Shown: one piece after another, positions 58,151 to 64,000 of the stretch | Layout of the letters: each line of letters begins with the position of its first letter | How positions within the stretch are numbered: the stretch's first letter is position 1 | NCBI GenBank assembly: GCA_948567375.1 | Contig: OX419759.1 | Span: 11,190,744-11,254,743 of the forward strand | From: Lunularia cruciata | Lineage: Eukaryota; Streptophyta; Marchantiopsida; Lunulariales; Lunulariaceae | Direction: 5' to 3' | DNA length: 64,000 bases | Program-made: the position numbers and the translations under genes | Notes under the pieces: generated by a model | Database searches by the model: none | Told to the model about the DNA's origin: nothing | Seen by the model: the letters and a program-made list of their open reading frames with translations, nothing else

Positions 58151-60300
58151 GATGATGATGATGCCCACTTTTCATAATATCCACCAGTCACAAGAATGAC
58201 CGAACATGGTAGGATAGAAGGCGACCGCATAGAAGGATGTGAAACCCATCAAGCCGTAAGGGAAAGACAAAAGAGATAAAATGGGGCTACAAAACCAGAA
58301 AATGCCAGGTTTTGTTTGAGAACAATAACCTGGTTTGTTCTCAAACAGAAAATGGTAGGTTTTGTTGAAGAACCTGGTTTTTCCTGGTAGTTCGTATCAA
58401 GATAGTATTCCTTTCTGGTTGGAGAGTTCCTTTTTGTGTTCAACAATAACCACAGGTTTCAACGTATCCTAAAACAAGATGATAGAGAGTAGATTGTCGA
58501 TAAGTATAGTTGTATGAGTATGAGGGATATAACATGGTGTAACAGAATGCAAAGGATAAGAAAGAGCTTGACTGAAGTAAAGTCTAGGCAAGGGAACACC
58601 ATGCATGGATCACTGTAGCTTAACCTCAGTCAATTGCCGTAGGCTACAGATAGCACATGAGTGGCTGGAAGTTCATCGACTAAACCCAATCCGGCAGTTT
58701 AAAGCTTAATTTCCCATAATCGATCTAGTTTGTTCGTTTGCTTGCTGTAATCTTGAGGTAGCAGTTCTTAGGGTTGATCAAATACGAGGAATGGTGTGCA
58801 GAAGCCATTCAAATGAGGAGGGACCCCACCCACGAATATATTCAGTTTCACTGTACACTTCCAGTATTGAGTATTGATCACATTGTTCGATGAACAAACA
58901 GGTAGGTAGTTTGCCCGCACGACATCCGATCTAGCAACACTACGGTAATTTCTCCATTTCTGAGTCCGGAGGTGGGACTATATGTCCTGTAGCTGAGTTA
59001 TATGTTCCGACCCAAGTTTAGAAGTGAGTAGAAAAAGAACCAGACTTGACACCTAACTTGAGTGCTGACTAAGTCCGATCAGCTTCTCGAGCTCGACTGG
59101 AGTGGACAGTTTTGGTGCTACCGTCAAAGGTGAACAAGGAAGGTATCTTACACTGAACCACCTACAGCTTTGCTGAACAGCTTCTCCTGAGCTTCGTCCG
59201 TTCGATATTACTTTAAAATTCTAACATTTCTTCTCAGAAGAAAGTTCGATTGCAGCTTAGAGTAGTTGTCTGCACCATGAAACTTAAATTGAAGGCCTTA
59301 TCGTGTAGAGACACCTACGACAGGGCAGTCCAATACTACAGCCTTCACCCTTGAACCAGTGGTGGTTAAGAGCACGCCTTATTACAGCATGTCTAATTCG
59401 AAGAAGTACGTCCTTAAAGTGTGCTGGTGATTTGCAGAATTTTACTTGCAGTAATCAAGTATCTTCAACTACGAGAGCTTCTCACATCAGACGAGCAACT
59501 ATTCAAATCTCTTGAACTATGACAGGCAGAGTTAATTTGTTTGTAAGCTTTCTTATTTTTATGTCGTACGGGAGGGCGATGTTGAGAGTGAACTCTTATG
59601 TGAGCTGGTCTCGTTTACCGACCGCCACACCTTGCACTAGTCGTCTGAACAGGGGGAATCCAGAGAGGGGGGCTTTATGGCCAATGTTGTCCGATATAGG
59701 TGCTTCTCTTGATTCATGTCGCCTTTTTCCTCGATTCATGAGTCTCCTCTGCTACTTCCTACAGTATTCGGGCGCATTGCAGTTTAGTCAAACCCACGGA
59801 GTCTCGACCGAGTACATAGTAGACCGAGCGACCGTGTAGGATAACAACAATGGTGGGAAGGTCCCATCCACTCAGTTTCGACTGAGTTGACGATGAGGAT
59901 GGAGCAGGAAGAAGAGGGATTCACATCGTCCTTCGCAACCGTTCCATGCCATGTCCGGGGGATGCGAATCTCCGATAGGAATCGGGAGATTTATCGTTGA
60001 ATCTTGATGCTGACTTGGAAAAGAATCTGTTATGTGTCAGAGTGATTACCGTAGATAGTATGAGGGAAGGGGTCGAGAGATGGTCACCTTGAATTATAGA
60101 TAAATCTCATTTCCCCATTTACTTGTCTTCCTAATTTTCACTAACCCAATTCGTTTTATTTAACTGACGAAACCTGGACTTCTAATACCATAATTATCTA
60201 TCATCCTATTTGCATCATTTAACATGCGAATCCTGGATTTCCAATAGAGACTCTAAAACCTAATTTTTTTACGTAGCTCAGCAAGACGTTTAGAAATATA
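58151..60300. repeat. Diverged segment U, copy 2
   Basis: Counterpart of 49042-51395, running without a break into the right copy of the 60-kb duplication at 60101. By eye the two U copies are less similar than the two 60-kb copies, so the U duplication is older. Confidence 0.9.
58313..58347. repeat. Inverted repeat (hairpin) in segment U copy 2
   Basis: Arms TGTTTGAGAACAA and TTGTTCTCAAACA, 13 bp, perfect, with loop TAACCTGGT. Compared with copy 1, one G-C pair has become T-A on both sides. Confidence 0.85.
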
Positions 60301-63300
60301 TCAGCGTGCCTTGTTGGGTCTCGAATCTACATAAGAAAACTTTACCTTAAATAAAAGAATGTACTCATACAAGTTTTATAGGTGACCAAACTAACTTATT
60401 ATATTCAAATACGTATAAAAGAATTATTGATATGACTCTACCCATAGTGATCCTATAGAGGATAATATTGAAACCCCTAATACATAAATAACTACATATC
60501 CATGTGAAAATAATATGACACCCTTGGAAGAAGAGTTGGCTCTAAAATAGAGGAACAAGAATTAGAGGAAATTGTTTTGAGTCTTCTGGCCATGACCCAT
60601 CACTTGAAGAGGGCTTATGGTATCCATGACACCGATTTTGTAGATAAATTTCATAATCATATAGTCCAATTGTGCAATTGGACTTTAAATTCAGTTCTGA
60701 CTATTGCAAATTTTATGTACAGTGTTCATGGTAGTGTATAGCTAGACCGCTTTGCCATGTGGAAGATTCTAGCACGGGGAGAGTAAAGTTAAAGCATTTC
60801 CAATTCCTAAAAAATTGAAGGAGTATGGAGAAGAGCAAGAGGAGCAAAAGTGGAGCGCATGGAGAGAAACAAAAGCGAGAGCTAGAGTTTTCGAGATCAA
60901 AAGCTAGAGAATATTGAGAGCAGGAGCTGAACAGAGACATTAGGTAAGTTCAATTGATTGTTTTCTGAACAAATTCTTATGACTTGCTGATTTTTATTTT
61001 TATTTTTTTATTCTGTAAATCCATCAATAAGTGATTGAGAGCAACATAACTTCTTGTATGCTCACGCTTTGCTCTGTCCTCTTGGATTTGACCTGCTCTT
61101 GCTGTGCTATATCCTCTACACCGTGCCCCTCTGCTCTTAAATTTGACCTGAAACTCTAAATCATGTAACAATTACCCTTGGATTTATTTGAAGGGGTTCA
61201 GTGAAATCATGTCATTTTACAACGCAAGTTGCTCAAGTAATTGGGCTACATTCTCAAAATAAGAAGGAGAGCCCATTGCACCTTCAGCAATACATCAACC
61301 AATTGAGACAGACTTTAAGTTCCTCAACGAGTTGAGGCGGGTGGAGTACTTCATTTTTTTCTTTTATCTGGAAGAGAGTGCTTGTCAAGCTTTTGTCTTC
61401 CATCCAATTCCTTACAGGAAATCCACATAGAAATTATACTTCCCATGTTTGAACCAGTGTGGACCAAGTACGTCAGTATCTCCTAAAGAGAAGGCTTTTG
61501 AAGCTTCTGTTTTCCTTGCAAGTCCTAACAGGAATTTCACATAAAAACTATAATTCACAGTTTCATACAAAATTCAGAATCCACATGTTTTAACATTACC
61601 AAAATGACTGAAATGGTTGGAGTTGTAACTCCCAAAATAGTTGACGGAAAGGACAACTCATTAGCCGTTTACCTTCCCTTTCCTCGTAGCATCTGAATCT
61701 CCACGATGGGTTCTGGAAGCTGATCTTCTTCTGGACACAATCTGGGTTTTAGATTGGCTTCTTCTGGAAGCCGATCTTCTTCTGTCAATCTCCTCCATCT
61801 GTTTCCTGCGGTTGACAGAAGTTCGATAGCTTTCGATGGATCGAATGCCCGCTTATGGCTCATGTGGTAGTGTCCATCGAAGTCCAAGGGTATCGCTGAG
61901 AAGGCACCGGTAGTCTTCCCAGAGGACTTTGCGGCAGAAACCACATGCGCCTTTCAAGTTTCGTCGAACATTTGTCCCCGTTGACATCTTTCTACGAAGG
62001 GAACAGACTCGTAATTCAGTACCTATGAATCTCCATTGAAATGCCTGTACAATTTTGAAGAGAGGACTGCCCGTATGGAACTTCTCCGACAGTTCACGGA
62101 TGTATAGAAGTCGTGGGACCTGGGGTGCCCGGTTATTGGATGTCCACACATTTTGCCATGTCGCGAGTATTTTCCTTGTGAGAAAGTTATTTTTGACTCG
62201 AAGTTCTTTCACTCTCTGAGCAAGTAGTTTCGTTCGCAGGAAGGAAGAAAGGTCCTACAAACAGCAGAACCTACAAGAAAACTTACATCGTATTGTATAG
62301 ACACTGCCACGGATCGATCTGCTCCAAGGCATACCTGACCACGTGCACCAAAACGGAAGTGTGCTAAACGAAGTTGCAGATTGATCTTCGCTTGCTGTTT
62401 CGGCCACTCCACCAAAGCTGGCGGATAATTCATCAGCGGGGTTTCAAGATCCTGGAATTGGCTGAGGCAGACAAATGCAGTGAGAACGGCTCCTGATATC
62501 TGACGTTGTTGTGATCTTCTCTCAGTCCTTTACCATCTCCTCAGGAATTCCAGCATCTTCTAAATTTTTCCATCACTATCTCCAATTCATGTTGACTTGA
62601 TCGGTCACATTCATTCCCGCCATACCACTACCCGGGTAGCCCAAATTCCACTGTCTCACTATGATAAGCGATCCATTCATTTCCAGGAGCTTTGTTACAG
62701 AGTGAGTAGGTGCCATAAGGATCATGCGGAGAGGTGCTGGTGCGCTAAATCCTTTCCTGAGTTCAAAACGTTCTGGAGTCCAGTCGCTTACTTACTCACT
62801 GCAGCAACTTTTCACAGCTCTTCCCTTCTTCAACCCCATTTTTCTTTCCCGGCAACGACGGGACACATGAATCCATGTTCCATACTTTCACATGATTTTC
62901 GGCCTCCTGCATTGTCCCTCTCAATCTGTACATTTCTCGCTTGGCATTTACTTATGCTTCCATCTTTGATTCATTACCCTGAAGCTTGTACATACTTGCG
63001 TCTCCCGTTCCACAACTCCACATGCAGACTTAGTCTTCTCTGATCCATCAAACAAATGAGTCCCTTGTCCTTCAATCAATCTTCTGGACAAAGCAGGTCT
63101 CTGCTTCCACCGGAAAGGAAGACAGATTGCAAAGGACAGTCCTCATTTCTGTGATGGATCGATCGTTGATGAGGATATTTCCGAGAACTATGGCTGGACC
63201 ACTCGGCTTCTCAATTACCAGCCCTTGTGGATTCCACCGGCTTTAAGATCCGCAAGATCCTCCTGTTGAGTGAGAAAATGCAACAGTCGGTCCCACAGAC

Positions 63301-64000
63301 CATTCATGGGGAAGTTGATCTTGACTCTGTTCCACCATATTTGATGCCCCAGCCAAAGAATGGTGCGGAGTTGAGATCCTAACCGGCCTACTTTCGTTCA
63401 GGCAAAAAACGATGGTCATATTTATTGATTGACTGAACTGAGCTCCTTCTCCACTTGATCCATATCCACCTTGTCTGAATGCAAATGGGTATAAACAGCC
63501 ACTGAAACCAGTGGATTTCCATAGGAGAAACGTCCTGCAAAGTGAAAGGAAATGAAGTTCATTTCCCCGGTGGATCCAGCGTGGACGAGGTAGCCTAGGA
63601 TCCACTATTCATTCTCAGTGATTGAATAGTTTGTAATTACTGTACAGAAGTAGCTCAGAAAAGCATCAAGCAACAACATTCAGCTATTGCTACATAAGAC
63701 TTAAATTCGATGTAAATTTCTACTTGACTCCACAAAGGCTAAAATAACAGTTGGATACCTGCGCTATGCATAGGGCCAAATTCCTGTAGTCAATTTATAT
63801 TGCAATGCTTGGCTACGCTACCATTGACCATCTGAAGTGTTCTTTAACTTCATCTCTCCAACGAGCAATTGCTCGGAAGAATCATACATCCTTTCTCATC
63901 GTGGATCTAAACCTCTCGAGCTCAATTCTCCGTCTCCCATCCCCGTCGATTCTCGAGTCGTGTAGAATGCCCTCCAGTTTCCATAATGTTTCATACAATC
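60101..64000. repeat. Right copy of the ~60.1-kb-spaced direct duplication
   Basis: Near-identical to 1-3903 and in the same orientation. It is preceded (58151-60100) by sequence that is also present, more diverged, at 49042-51190. The right copy therefore shows what probably lies to the left of base 1. The duplicated open frames are kept with a few substitutions, but one acquires a stop codon in this copy at about 63243. Confidence 0.95.
61669..63605 (-). other. Unrecognised open frames, right copy, one frame interrupted
   Basis: Counterpart of 1572-3508. The 91- and 119-codon frames (61944-61669, 62212-61853) are kept with a few replacement changes. The frame that spans 177 codons in the left copy stops after 120 codons here, at about 63243, because a TAC tyrosine codon reads TAA. 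If the frame is coding, this copy is broken; if not, the change is neutral. No family was recognised. Confidence 0.25.

Overview
The window looks like nuclear DNA of a land plant, most likely a bryophyte and probably a liverwort. The main reason is one large minus-strand immune-receptor gene (about 17.2 to 7.2 kb). It joins an N-terminal alpha/beta-hydrolase to an NB-ARC ATPase and a leucine-rich-repeat (LRR) domain. This HNL (hydrolase-NBS-LRR) architecture is known from non-flowering plants and was first described in liverworts. The other supporting signs are short spliceosomal introns, AT-rich intergenic DNA and heavily decayed Ty3/gypsy retroelements. No bacterial operon, tRNA, rRNA or CRISPR array was seen.

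Layout. (1) 1-3.9 kb is one copy of a long direct duplication; the other copy is 60.1-64 kb, and both run off the window. Several open frames are shared, but none belongs to a family I recognise. (2) 3.9-6.4 kb holds no recognisable gene. (3) 6.4-17.2 kb is the HNL gene, which I rebuilt as seven exons with phase-consistent GT/AG junctions: membrane-anchor exon, short linker exon, two hydrolase exons, NB-ARC exon, linker exon, and a huge LRR exon. The LRR exon is a tandem array of 33 nearly identical 144-bp units, each encoding two 24-residue LRRs. One extra A at 8171-8174 shifts the frame after about 27 units. Degenerate older LRR sequence lies beyond the present stop. (4) 17.2-22.5 kb is intergenic. 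(5) 22.5-25.0 kb is a 5' fragment of a Ty3/gypsy element (element C). (6) 26-31.7 kb and 51.4-56.2 kb are decayed copies of one older repeat family (family R). (7) 31.85-46.6 kb is a degenerate Ty3/gypsy element (A), inserted into a family R copy. A second element (B, 35.9-41.5 kb) is nested inside A; it is a chromovirus with a recognisable chromodomain. (8) 49.0-51.4 kb and 58.15-60.3 kb are diverged copies of one segment whose right end is the same sequence that starts the 60-kb duplication.

How the parts relate. The only functional system I can support is the HNL receptor: a membrane-anchored hydrolase signalling module, a nucleotide switch, and a ligand-sensing LRR solenoid that is evidently changing by unequal exchange. 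The rest is a layered history of insertions (R, then A into R, then B into A) and segmental duplications around it. No host gene other than the HNL gene could be confidently identified.
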